A stretch of 64,000 bases of DNA from Brachycybe producta (Eukaryota > Arthropoda > Diplopoda > Playtdesmida > Andrognathidae), in contig JAUPFP010000006.1 in assembly GCA_036925085.1 (NCBI GenBank), positions 4,615,131-4,679,130 on the forward strand, given 5' to 3'. This document shows positions 22,001-35,200 of the stretch, one piece after another. Made by a program: the position numbers and the translations under genes. Numbering within the stretch: the stretch's first letter is position 1; each line of letters starts with the position of its first letter. The notes below the pieces were generated by a model that searched no databases, was not told where the DNA came from, and was given only the letters and a program-made list of their open reading frames with translations.

Positions 22001-23641
22001 CATAATTCAAAAGGGTGTACAATAACCTCTTTGAATATTCCAACCAAAGGATGTTAATACCTGGCAGTGGCCACATCATTAAAGAAGCGATTGCAACTTC
22101 AGTTTTTGTTCGAAACAAAAGTTTGAAGAGAAATTTATGGTTAGAAATGGAGACCATGTTTTTGGCAATGCCAAATTTCACTTAAATTTACGTTTATGAC
22201 GTCCTGCAATACGTGCACATTCTGGAGATACGATACTAACAATAATTTAAATTCTAGAATTCTTCTCCACTGCGAATAAAAGGAATACACGTTTTGTATG
22301 TTCCGAATTTTGTTAATAAATTTCTGACAATTGGCAAATGGTTTTTATCCACAAGCCTGGCAAATCGTGTAAGTAAAAAACAATTTCCTCTCTATTTTGC
22401 ATGAAGTAGTACATAAGTGTCTGTTAGTGCAAAACTAACAGACTCGTATTTTTCGTTGTTTGTACGCATGGCCATTCGTGCATTTTCAAAACGTTGTAAA
22501 TGCCACATAAGGGTGAAGTACGTTTTTAACTGAAAATGGGTTGTAAACAGGAGAAATTGTTTGTCAAGAAAGTGCTGTTCCTAGCCTTAAAAAAATGAAG
22601 TAGAAATGTTGTGCAAGTCATAACGATGTAACAGCCAATAACAATTCGAGTGGCAACATGGCCAGTACTAGTGACCATAATGAGGCTGTAACAAGGAACA
22701 AGGAACATGTTGCATTTTGGCATTTACAACGTTTTGGAACTGAATTTTTCATACCTAACTAAAAAATCTCCCTTTGTAACTTTATTTTTTAAATACATAA
22801 AATAGTTAACAAATAAAAAGTTATTAAATAATAAAATCTCTTTTTGACTTCTGGCCCACCTTTTAGTAGGAGATAAAAGTTTATTTTGGCAAATGCATTT
22901 TTATGCTGCTTTTTGGCTAAAGCGGCAGTCACACTAGGCTGGTTTACAAGCCTCTGGTTGCTGCTGGCTATTAGCAGCAACAGCAAGCAGCAGCTGCTTT
23001 GGGTTCACACTTGTCCAGTCACTGCTGGTATTAGCAGTGCAAGTCATCCAATCACCGTCTTGCAAAAACACAAACTCTAACAACAACCAACCCAAGCAAT
23101 GGAGTTTCAACTACCACTAGTGCCACTACTAGCAACAAAAAGTTCACACTAGATGGCAGCAGCAGGAAGGGAGTCACATGACCAGCTGGTAGCTGCTAAA
23201 GTTGGACATGTCCAACTTCACCAGCCGCTGTTAAAATCACTAGCCCGCTGGAGAAAGCAGCTGCTAGTAGCAGTTCAGACTATGCTGCTAGAGCGCTACA
23301 ACCAGCCAGCAGCAACCAGCCTAGTGTGACTGCGGCATAACAGTCCATCTGGGCTGATTGCAGAGGATTTAATTAAATTAAAAATTTAATTTGCAAAAAA
23401 AACTTGTAAGGTTCACTTTCATGGAGATAATCTCACAAGTCTTCATCAGTTTATACCAGTTGCAAGTTTACCAGAAGAATATGGTGGGACTGCAGGGCCA
23501 GTGTCCAAATATATTGGTATATAACAACATACAGTAGAATATTATTTATGACTCAAATTAATATAATTAAATTTTCTTTTAGAAATATGTGAAGATGTTA
23601 CCATCAGAAATAAAGAATTTTTGAGAGAAATCTCCGAGTGA
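19091..23641 (+). CDS. CRAL-TRIO gene 2, alpha-TTP-like lipid carrier (277 aa)
   Basis: Same family and predicted role as gene 1. Exons: 19091-19235, 19317-19476, 19658-19719, 21046-21236, 22258-22368, 23411-23516, 23583-23641. The first ATG gives MESCASGFKEVELQRFAKEQ, then WLYEKNYTKRT and DDKFILLFLRSCKF for CRAL-TRIO-N, and WYKWRDP. The pocket has VNYNTLTGSKV, TQILGIDFVIDFSG, YYTPS, SPLRIKGIH and LPEEYGGTAGPVS. The tail is short and ends FLREISE. Introns 1, 2 and 6 are only 81, 181 and 66 bp; introns 3-5 are about 1-1.3 kb and carry repeats. Against the other five, exon 5 is the most diverged: KWFLSTSLANR replaces the usual SKL-KR, losing one of the basic positions that contact phosphoinositide in alpha-TTP. 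An AATAAA lies about 50 bp past the stop. All frames are open and all splice sites canonical, so it looks functional. Confidence 0.9.
19985..20365 (+). repeat. Tandem duplication of an about 190-bp interspersed repeat (in gene 2 intron 3)
   Basis: Two adjacent diverged units share TTCTTCAAACTTTTGT, CCTATGGGATTTAAC and CATTATTTAAAAA-type blocks. A third copy lies in inverse orientation in gene 3 intron 1 (about 26930-27130). No coding capacity; class unknown. Confidence 0.6.
21278..22220. repeat. Large foldback repeat, about 940 bp (in gene 2 intron 4)
   Basis: The outer left (CACGTGCTGCATGAC, ACGTTAAGCGAAATTTG) is inverse to the outer right (CAAATTTCACTTAAATTTACG, GTCCTGCAATACGTGCA). Inner blocks (CCAAAAACCTGGTCTC against GAGACCATGTTTTTGG) also pair. 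The arms are diverged and the element fills almost all of the intron. Boundaries are approximate. Confidence 0.5.
22478..22750. repeat. Inverted repeat in gene 2 intron 5
   Basis: CAAAACGTTGTAAATGCCA at about 22487 is inverse to TGGCATTTACAACGTTTTG at about 22719. The outer flanks pair only weakly. Class unknown. Confidence 0.5.
22921..23337. mobile_element. TAA-flanked MITE rich in CAGCAG/CAGCTG (in gene 2 intron 5)
   Basis: Ends AGCGGCAGTCACACTAGGCT and its inverse (AGCCTAGTGTGACTGCGGCA) are nearly perfect over more than 20 bp, with TAA at 22918-22920 and 23338-23340. The interior is GC-richer than the intron and dense in CAGCAG and CAGCTG words. PIF/Harbinger-like by target size; non-coding. 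Confidence 0.7.
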
Positions 23642-26227
23642 AGTTTAAATCGAAAATGAAAGAAAAAAAAATTCAAAAGTTATTCTTAAAAAAAATAAAT
23701 ATTAACATCTCTAAATTTTCTTAAAGAAAAATAACAAGAATAAGAGAATGAAGCAAATTAACACAACTAATGTTTTGTTTTGTAAATGTAATACGAGGAT
23801 AACAATAAAGTTTCGAAAATGATTTTCATTTCTACTTGTGATAAGTACATATTTGATGTTTTCAACAGTTACACATTAGTGTTCCGAAAATGAATGAAAA
23901 GAACTTTTGAAAAATATAGTTTGAAATATTTTTAAAAAAATTGATAACTTTCCCATTTTGTAATTTTTGATACTTTGTGTCTTCCAAAATGAAAAAGTAG
24001 CCAAATTGCATTTAAATATTTTTCGACTTTTGGCCGTTTTTCGAAAAAACCCAAGGCATTTTAGAGCATTTAAATATTTTTCGACTTTTGGTAGTTTTTT
24101 GAAAAAAGCCAAAGACTATAGACTTGGGTTTTGACACGTTTTTCGAATTTAAAAAATTCTTAAATCCTTGTGTTTTTCCAAGCTTTTTGGGACTTCTGGG
24201 TTCAGTTGAGCGCCCCTGAGGCATTTTTAGAACAAGCATGTGCAACTTCAATACGAGTGTGGGCCGGATAGCGAATTCTAAATATATCCGCAGCCATACC
24301 ATATGATGTTTATTGTAACGAATTTAATATTTTAAAATTGGCTTGGTTTTAAAGGTCGACTTGGTCTAATAAAATGTAAAAATTCTGTAATAAAATAAGA
24401 AATTTGGTTTTGAAAAAGGGGACAAGCTCCTCTCTTGCGAGTATCTGCGGGCGTAGATAGATAGACAGTAATGAAGAAAAATCACAAGCAACAAATGTCC
24501 TTTCGGTACATTTTTGCCAACTATGTTATAGCAAGGTATCGTTCTTAGAGGTAACATAAAGTGAGGTAGTGAAGAGTGGGGCAACTAGCGACTTGTTTTG
24601 GGGTTTATGATTTAAAAAAAATTGAAGGGATGTAAAACACCTGATTTTTCTGTTTCTATGTGTTAATGCAGCTTTTGACTACGTGCAGAAAAATATTCCA
24701 ACAAAAATCTCAATTCCATCATACAATAAAACTAATACACATTTCTGAGCCTATGTGTGTCCTCATTTGCCCTGCTACCACGGGACACTGCATGGAGCAA
24801 AAGATACAGTAATTTTGTGACACCATCTAGTTTGCAAAATAAAACCGCAATCTTGAAAAATATTCGACATTCGAAAACTGAAATCTTCGTGCTTTTTTCG
24901 TCTTTCGAATCCTAACCTAAAAAAGCTGTTAAAAACTTTGGTAAAATTAGTTTGAACTCCACTGACGTCCAATAGAAGCGTTCACTAACAAAAACAAACA
25001 AACGGTGATTGTTGCAATTTCTGTGGTACCCTGAGTGCCACATTAGTGTTTTTTTTATTATTAATAATAATTTAATATTTAATATTACTTCATTTATTTG
25101 TATCTGCTTAATGAATAATATAGGAATCTTATATGAAGGATTCGAGATTCGGGAGATTCAGATTCGAGAAAATTTAGGAAAAACAGTTACATTTTAAACC
25201 TTACTTCAGAACAATAAATGGTAGTAATTTTGTAACAGCATCTATCTTATAAATTAATATAAAAAAAATGTTCCAAATCAAGTTTAACTTTATTTTGAAT
25301 GTTTTTGGACATTATTGAAGGGATTCTCACGTTGTTTCTTGATGTAAGCACATAGGAGTGTTTTCATAAATCAACAATATTCAGTAATTCCAAACATAGT
25401 TTTGTGCAAATGCAAAGCTTATGGTCGATAAGTTATTTTTGTGGTTCTCATTAAATACTGCCCTAAATCTCGCAAGGTTGTCTACATTTGAAGGTTTCTT
25501 AAAAATTGACAGGTGTAGATTTTCATACATCAAATTGTTTTACAGCTTTTCTGCAATACATTTTTTTAATGTATAATGGTAAATTTAAATGTTTTAAGTA
25601 TAGTCAAAACTTATAAAAAAGAAGGGTGATAGGAGGCCTACTATCTATCATTGAAGGTATACATGTACACTGTATTTAGCCTATTTATAATTGGGGAACA
25701 TGGAACACGGATGTCCCTTTTTGCCCCCATATGTTATATGCTAGAAAATTCCATATAACATTACTCATTGGAATTTCCAATGAGTAAATACATTGTTGTA
25801 TTCGAAATTATTCTACCACACTTTAAAGGATAAACTAAGCAGGAAATAATTTTTTAAATTCGTCAATAAAATATTAATTAGAAAAAATATCAATATCAAA
25901 ATCGTACTGAAAAAAAATTCAGTAGCCCTGTCCAAATGTCAAATGACGCTCATTAACTCGTTTATGACATGCTAATTTCATATAACAACAACAAAAAAAC
26001 GGTTTCTACATGTTTAAGCAACCTTGGAATTTTAACCGTAATTAACTATTGAAAATAAAGAAACCTGAACGAATAAGAAAAATAAAACAAAACTTTATTT
26101 ACTTTTTGTCAGCAGCAGTCCGTATCAGCAGGTTTCTTCTATTATTGTTTCAGCTGTCCTTGGCTCAAAACATATTTGGAAAATTTTCTACTGGGTTTCA
26201 TTTTATCATTTTTTGAATCAAGAAAGG
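23642..26227. other. Intergenic between CRAL-TRIO genes 2 and 3
   Basis: No gene seen. Near 24009-24120 a roughly 57-bp unit (TTTAAATATTTTTCGACTTT core) is repeated twice in tandem. A perfect short palindrome (TTACTCATTGGAA and its inverse, about 25761-25787) lies further right. AATAAA near 23694 and 23804 probably serves gene 2. The rest is AT-rich with short meaningless frames. Confidence 0.45.
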
Positions 26228-29200
26228 ATGGACGGTGTCACAAATGGATACAGTGATGACGACCTGCAGAAAATAGCAAAAGATGAACTTCATGAAGAAC
26301 CTGACCAAATCAATGATGACATTCAGTCTATTCGACTATGGCTTTACGAGAACAATTACACTAAACGAACAGGTAATAACAAAATTATTTTATATTATAT
26401 CAAAAACAATATTTTGGATTAGTTTATATTAAACCGGGGTCACACTACTTAACAAAATGTTGTGAACAGTACAAAACATCATTTGCAACAAAATTCTTTA
26501 TGTTGTTAATAATCTGGCATGTAATGTTTTTACCATTAGGAACATCAGAGGTAAAGTGCCCAAAAATAGAATCTTTTGGAAAGTATTAAATTAAAAAACA
26601 AATATATTTTGAATGTAAGAAATATACCTAATAAAAAAAGTCCAAACTAAAAAAAAATTATTTAACGTAATAAATAGTAAGATTTACACGAAGAAAAATA
26701 CTAAAAATATTATTACAGGAAACCCTCAAGCCCCACCCCCCACACACACGTCTTAGGAAAGAATAACACTTGCTGAAAAATCAGCAGAAATTTTGAAATA
26801 GAAATCCGAATAATTCTACGGACCTTTGCTTCTGTAATTGTCTCACAATCGTCCAAATCAAGACTAAATCTACATGTATATTAAAGTGCAAAATGCAATA
26901 TAAAGTACTATTCATTAAGTAGTCACTTTTAATAAGTTTTAAAAAAGTATTTCTATTTTTAAATAATGTTTAAAATCGTACGTTTTTTTAACTCCATGTT
27001 AAGTCCCATAGGACCAAAAGACTGCCCCACAAACATTTGAAGAACTCTCGTTAAAAATGATTTACAGCAATTAAAAAACATTAACAAGTGCATTAATTTA
27101 TTGGCTTCACGCTGATTGCTTTTTATAAACTTAGCACGTGCAATTAATTTTCTATTAACTTTTATGTGACATCATACCGGGACAAATACCATTTTTACAC
27201 CAAAAACGATTGCAGCGCCCACATTTGGAAAAATTTTGAATTAAACACTGCATCTACGCTCTTAATTCTAATGGAAAATAAATTTTTGTTTAGCGGAATT
27301 AACAGCTCCAAGCGAGGATAATTGAATTATTAGTATTTTTCCACAGCAAGCATACACGAAAACAAATAAATGTGCCTAGGGCCTACAAAACTCTCAACGT
27401 GAAATGGCACGAAGTTCTATTTTTTTGCGTTGATATTGTTGCAGTTAATAGATTTATTTGGGATTTGTCTATAATAGTATAATTTACATGTATTAATATG
27501 TTTATTGGGAATGTCACTATTAGTGATCATTGATCAAGATTAGTAGAATAATCATTGAACAGTTTGATGACTAACACCAAATTGTTTAATTATCATGTAC
27601 ATTTTCAGGTTGCACACCACTAGTCATACAGCATTGTGCTACAAATACTTAAGTAGCATGACCTCAGCTTTACAGACTAACCACAACGTATTTTGTTTAT
27701 GTTGTTGTTGTTGTTTTGTTGCTAAAAGTTTTTGCTTCAAGGTTTTCTAAAGACAAAAAAATAAGAAATAATTATATTTAAACTTACATAAACAGTAAAA
27801 TAAGTTACTGTTTTAAAAGTTATTTTCTTCATTGCAAATTATTATTTGCCTTATTTTTTATTCTGTTTCTAAACACAACATCAAGAAGGAAATTAAGATG
27901 TCAAAATCAGAACAGGATTTCAACACAGTAGAAAAACCCATTTTTATTGAATATTTTTTGAACTGGAATTTTTTTTTTATTTGGAACCCTGTTGAGAGAA
28001 TTCAAGTACAAAGTCTTCTTCTTGAATTTTAGCCTTAGAAACTTTTATGTTTTTCAGTTTTATTTTTCGAGAAAATATAAATAATAAATATACAAGTGGA
28101 CGTTTAATGTTAAAACAAGAACAGTGCATTTGAAGTTAGAATATTGAAAATGAAAAACAGAAGCTAAAAGAAAGCACTTTAACAGAAATAATAAAATGGC
28201 AGGCTTTCATGGAAGATTTCCACTGCAACACAGCGCTAGGTCTGTCTATAAATACGTCTATCGTTAATTATGACCAGGGACAGTCATGACAGAGGAAAGC
28301 CTGTGATTCGTTATCTGATTGTAAGCTTCAGTATGTAATGATGGGCGGTGGCGGACTTTTCTCTGGAGTTTTCCCTTTGCTCCAACATTGCTAGGCAATG
28401 GTAGTGGACTATAAAGTGTGAATAGTTAAATCTTAGACTATTGCTCTACTGGACTGGCAACTCCCGAAATTTTATGTTGGACAGTTTTGAATCGTCGTGA
28501 CGTCGTTTTTGAAGTGGCGCCTCTAGCGGGACTATGGTATATGAACATTAATACAAAAGTCAAACTTTGGACGAGTTCATTTTGTAGTTATATAGGGTGG
28601 ATTTTTTATATATATTATTATAAAAAGTATGGCCGATGAAGAACTACAGCTGTGTTCTGTCAAAAAGTGTCTGTAAAGTGTTACCTGTTTTGGTTGTGGT
28701 CTATTGTCAGGAAAACGCGAGTCACAAACACGGTAACAACAACGTTTTCCAACCATTTTTTGCTTAGAAGACGAACGGACAACTGGGCCGACATTAAAAA
28801 AAAATTATGTACGAGATTCACTAAGATTTACACAAATTCACAGCAGAATATCACATATGGAAATTCATTTTACTTTTTTATCCGCATTTTACTGGATTCC
28901 TAGAATAGAATTAAAATTGGAAAATCCATTAAAACGTGAAAAAAATAAAATAACTTGCCATACAGTATATGATTCACCCCCAATGTCTTCCCCTTTGCAA
29001 AAAAAAAACAATCTAGCTAACGATTTTCTTTTAAAATAATGCCACCAGGCGGAGCTGGCATCACTTTTGCCTTATTTATTTTGCCTATGAACATGCATTT
29101 AACGCTTTAACATGTAGAAGATAGGCAGTTGCCAGTCCAGTAGAGTAATAGTCTAAGGTTAAATAGTCTGGGTGGAGGAGACTGCAGTTTCGATTAACTG

Positions 29201-32200
29201 TTAGTGGATGTGGGCTCTTAAGCTATCAATGGCGGGAGGGGCAGTGGTGTGCTGGTCTACAGACCTATTTATTATTCATGTATAGCAATAAATACTAAAT
29301 TCTCTACAGTAGTCCTTGCATATAGCCCAGTATACAACTCTTTGCTTGAGTCATAGTGTATTTCCTTTCGTGCAAGTTGCACGACGAAGTTTACTAGTTG
29401 CATAATTTGTATAGATAGTTGATAGCATTCATAAAAAGCCAAAGCTAAACTTTTATTATATAGTAATTTAAATTAGTTAATAAATTTCTATTCTCCTGTC
29501 ATGTCCTTTGTTTTTCTTATCATCAATTGTCATTTTATTTTTATATTTGATAGTTACTTTGTGAGATTGAATATTTGTTATGTATTCGATGTTTGGATTA
29601 TCAATTAAATGTAATAATTAAAATAACTCACGTTACATTGAATGTTCTGTGAGCTTTTGATAACGGCCTTTGAATATTTACCAACTCATTATGATGTTTT
29701 TCTACAACTCGTTTCTTCTCTTGATCGTGCGGTGACCGCACGGAGAAGATTCGAGTTATAGAAGTGGTCGGATGGTGATAGATCGTGATCATCCTCCTGC
29801 GTAGGGGTGTAATCTGTGCAGAAGGATGGTGACCATCACTTCTGGCCGCCATTGATGTACATCTTCCTTGATGGTTGGAAGATGTTGTTGCTCCTTCAGG
29901 ATCCATATGTCTTTTTGCCTTGTGGTGTCTCCGGCTTGTCTAGAGAAGGGTTAGTTTCAGAACAGGTAGACAAAGCAGTTTCTCATTGCAAACACTTTAT
30001 TCATTCTTGAACGGAAACATCAAGATTACAAGAATGAATATTTGATATTAAAGGTACGTCCACGGGCCCATGATGTGATACGGATATAAAATCTAAGTAT
30101 AAAAATCTTAGTATAAAAATTGAGCAAGAGTGGACGAAGAACAAAGAAGAACACGGTCCAAGTGACCATGGTCCTAAGAGTATCAATGTGCCACTTGAAT
30201 ATTAATTAAGAGAAGAGGAAGGGACAAGCATGAGTTCTTTACCCCCCCCCCCCCCCCCCCAGGCTATGGTTTTGGCGGGATCACAAGTTACTGGGTGTTA
30301 CAGTTCTGTAAATTCACATTCTATGTTCTGTAAATTAGTGGATTCCTTTTTTTTTCATCTCTCTGCTAAGCATTGTAATGTCACATAACAGAGCAGACCA
30401 AGTGCAGAACCCAAAACGAACCATTCAGACAAGACTAAATCTAGGGTTTCCTAAGATAGCGGTACCATAAAATAGCAGCCGTAATAGGATGGTAAATGCC
30501 GACACAAAAAACGTATTCATAGATGTAAATAGATGTGGTTTTCTCGAGAGCGTTCGTGCTTGCCGCTCGCGAAAAAATCACACACATCTACATCCATGAA
30601 AACGGTTTTTGTAACGGTTTATTTAAAGGCACCGCTATCTTAGAAAAAAACAGGCTCATTTGACGTGACCGTGACATTCCATGTACTGTGAATCGACCTT
30701 TAGCTGAGAGTCGGATTTAAATTGGGATTATGAGGTCGTGATACACATGACCAGGCTGAGACAGAGCCGGAAAGATGGCCCTGTCTCGGCTCAGTAATAT
30801 GCATGAAACCACACTTGTCCGTGAATACACTCGATGAGCTTTCATTCTGCTTCAAGATCGTGACGTAGCATATGATGCTGTTTTTTAATGTTGAAGTTAT
30901 ACGGCTACGCACCAAAAGCGGACTGTTACCGGGGGGGGGGGAGTAAACATGACAATATCCACACGGGTCCGGTGACAGGGCCAGTGTACTGTCCTGTCAC
31001 GGCACGCTGTTGTAGGAACAGACGCATTGAATTTAACGGTGTAATCCCTCCACCGAGTGACGGCTGTCACTCGTTCGAACTCCCGTTTTGAGTCGGCCAA
31101 CGCCAAGACACATGTATGTCCCGACCTTTACGCAAATCAAACGTTTCCACAGAATTTTGTTCTCGTCATAATAACTTATTATTAATACCTGTATTAAATA
31201 TACAAAAAAAACCAATGAGTGTTTTTTTTTTTATTTTGCAGATGACACTTTTATTTTGATGTTTCTTCGGTCGTGCAAATTTAATGAGAAGAAAACACGA
31301 GAAAGGATTGAAAGATATTATGAGTTACGCCTTTATTTTCCAAATGTGCATCTATGGAGAGATCCCAACGAACCAGACTTAACACAGTATTTCAAATTGG
31401 GGTACGAAAATAAATTACTCGTTACACTTTGAGCATCGCATTTTACAATATAGTTTGTACAATAAATAAATTGAATATTGTGGAGTTCCCACACGTAGCA
31501 GCAGGTCCTTTCTTGCGCTTTTGCTATTCAAATATCCCATAACGTTTTATCATTCTTTTTTTTTTTTTGTTTTTAATACCAGATACTTTGTTATGTTAAA
31601 TTGTATAACTGAAATATTTATATCGCTTGAAATACTATCATCTTAAATTTTCTCAAAACTGCGGGTGAGCCAAGAGACCTCCTATAGAACATAATAGACA
31701 AGCAGTCGCACCATTTGGTAGGACAAAAACAGAATAAATATTTATAAAGCCAATTTAACAAAGATCTTACGATCTTTTAAATATGCTTCTCAAATTATTG
31801 TTTGGACACCTGTGACATGTTAAAATGGTAGTTCCACGTACTCGGGAGAAAGACGCCTTTTTCATCCATTGGTGGTCTGGACATGAAAAGTATATATGGA
31901 GATGGTGTCGCATGTTACCGGTGTTACAAGGCCGACCTCTGGTCTTGAAACGTAGAGAACATATTGGACACCTACATACCTACACTCATCTATCACACAT
32001 TTTTGGATGACACTCTCCGCTTCTCTTGACCGTCTCATTAAGGCATCAAGCTAACAAGATTTCGCTAAATTCAGTGATAAAAACTCAAAGTGTAAATAAA
32101 ATTATAAAGATATCAGGTACTAATGTAGAGCAGTGCATTGGATTTGGTGTTTTCTATTGGATTGAATCCAAACCAAATCATTACTGGCAATTGGTAAATT

Positions 32201-35200
32201 AAATCCAAATCCCAACATCTAAAATTTTACCAAATCCAAATCTGACAAAAAAAAAATTCATATGTAAAATGTAAAACATTTTCGTGGCTATAAATATAAA
32301 CAAACAAAAACTCTTGACTGTAAAGCCATAAAAGACTGAGCATCCAAAAAGGGAACTAAAGTGGAAAAGGGAACCCAAAGGTTACCAGTTTATGAAAGAG
32401 GCGAATTACATTGTGTCACAATTGATAAGTAATTCTTCTTCAATAGCCTAAAAAAATCTTGTAATAAATTTTATACAATTAAAAACCATTAAAAACCAAT
32501 TTCAACAAGAATTTTAATATAAAAAATATGGTTGACGTTTCGATCACAGTTGTAATCATCTTCGAAACCAAAAATTAAACGTACTTTGTTACAAATACGG
32601 GATAATTAATATTAACCTGTTAAAATGTTGAATTTAAAAAACTAAAAATTTGACAGTAAGTTATATTGTACAGTTCTTTAAATTCAATATTTTTATAGGT
32701 AAGATGAAAAAGTTTTAAAAGCTCTTATTATATATTTTTAATATTAATTAAGCTTTATTTGTAAATTGTATGCAGGAACGTAGTGGCTCGAGCGGTAAGG
32801 TGGCGAATGCCGTAAGTGCCGATCCTTCTAGGCACCGGTTCGCCAAGCACTCACTTTTATTCACTGCCGAGTGGTGCACTTAACAAGCGTTTTGTTTAAG
32901 AATGCGTATTTTAAAGACAATAATAGCTGCACTTTCGTAATTTAAGCTAGTTCTTAACAACATAATAAATTCTACTTGTACAAATTTTGATAAATGTTAC
33001 TTGAAAATTAAGAAAAGTTATTGGAAAAACAAACGGGCAGGAGCCTCTCGTAATTGTGACTTTGCCGGGATGTTGTCGAAACTGCGAGGCCTACAAAACG
33101 TAACAGAAGCTTCTCTAAACTGGAAGTCTCTAGAAAATATGTAGCCCCTAGAGCATCTCAAAACTAAGAAGCCCCTCTTCTAAGCATATAGAAACTGTGA
33201 AGCAATCAGAAACCTCACTAAATTGAGTGGTTTTCGAGAGCATCTCGTAACTCTGAAATGTAAATTTACGTTTACCAAAATTTAAGAGCTATTTAAATTT
33301 CAACCGTTTCAAACGTATTTAAATATTTCTTCATTGTAGGATGCAACATGACATTTCTCAATTTTAGGTGAAATTGAGTTATGCATAACACTGGATTCGA
33401 AAATTTCTCGAAGGATCTGCCTGTGTTGTCCGTTTCCTCAAAATCTCGCTTGCACCACTCGAAATCGCCACCAAGTTTGTAACATGACGGATGAAGAATC
33501 TATAAAATGTGTAAATAACATAGTCTATCTCAAAAATCTTTTTTCTTTTGCTCTACTGTAAAGTTGAGAAAATTGAGATAAGTCATAAGTTGCACCTACA
33601 GTGACAATTTAGTGCTTATCTAAAAATGTTGCTAATTTTTGTGTCTCCCTCGCTACTAAAAAAAAAACATTTGATGAGGACGAAACGCCCATTGCTCCAT
33701 ATTGCCAACCTAGGATTTTGTAGCCAGTACTACATGCGTGAATTTGTATATCTGAAGATCATCAGTGATCACAATTGCAATCGAAACGTCATCCAGCTTC
33801 TTCATATAAAAATTCTTGTTGAAACTGTAGATTTTTAAACAAAATTTTCTTTTAAAATTTTTAGAGACTATTTAAAAAGCATTAATTACCTGTTATTAGT
33901 AAAATATAGCCAAAAACCTAAAATAAAGATTAAAATTTGGTGTAAAAGTGTTTTTTTTGTAAATGTTATTATTTTTTATTTCATAAAGAGCATTTGTTCC
34001 CCTTGACTACAATGCAGTTACTGGAGCAAAGGGGATGATCATGAGACCAGGTATGATTTCAGTGTTTTAAAATAAAACTTTCAATTTAGTATTTTTATTG
34101 TTTTAAATGTACATAATATATACTATAGGGGTAGTTGATCCATGGAATGCAAACTTTCAAGATTATCACAATGTAGCCAGAATGCTTTTTGAAACATTCA
34201 CCTTGGATAAACAAGGACAAATTGTTGGTTTTGAATTCATACTTGATTTAACCGACTTCAGAATAAGTCACCTCGGATTCTTTACACCAAATATGGCCCG
34301 ACTTTACTGCAAGTTTTTGGTAAATATACTACAAATATACAAAATTGTTTTTACAGTGCACAATTATACTTGTTAGATATTTTATTTTTAATGTAATTTA
34401 ACAGAAAGCGTATCCTATTCGGTTAAAAGCAATTCATGTATTGCAATTACCAACAATTTGTTATGGCCTTTATGCAATTTTCAAACATGTTTTGCCAACA
34501 AAATTAATCAAACGAGTAAGTGGAACTTTATAATATAAATCTTTATAGTACAAACGGCTCTCAAATCTCTGATTAGCCTGGTCTTTCAGGTGCAAAATCA
34601 AGATAAACTTGAATGTGTTTTGGAAACTAGAATTTTAGTTCCAGCACTGACGCCGTGGGTCAGTCAGTTTGCCCTTTGAGGTTGACAACAACTGGTTACT
34701 CGCACTGTCCCGCCAAAAGTGTTATAACGAGCTCGAGAAGTCTCCCGGTCTAGAGAGTGTCCACTAGACTAGTTTAGTCATCCGAATTTGGAGAGCAGAA
34801 ATGTCAGAAAATTCCAGTTCAAATAAGGTGATGTTTTGATTCGGACACCGAAGTGACCAGTGACGACGACCCGGGGTAGCAGTCAATTTGGACTGGGCAA
34901 GAGATAAAAAGAGGCACAAGAGCACTGGTCCGTCAATCTGATTTTCAAGTAGCTTTTCGGTAGCTATACATGATTACTCGCCGACTCAGGAACAAAAGGA
35001 TAAAATAAAGAAAAAAGTATTTTTTCTACCACACAATCATGGAGTCAATTATTTGAAAAACAGGCAATTATAATCCACAGCCCACCCTTCTAAAAAAAGG
35101 TGTAATCAGCGGAAACAGATCCATTCAATTCTCGAGAAGACTCTTCTTAAAAATTGAACTCTTGTTTCTGGAGCACCCGGCAAAAAGTCAGGTGGAACCA

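Noticed and set aside
21867-22181. 104-codon minus-strand frame in gene 2 intron 4
   Set aside because: Part of the large foldback repeat; no similarity pattern recognised.
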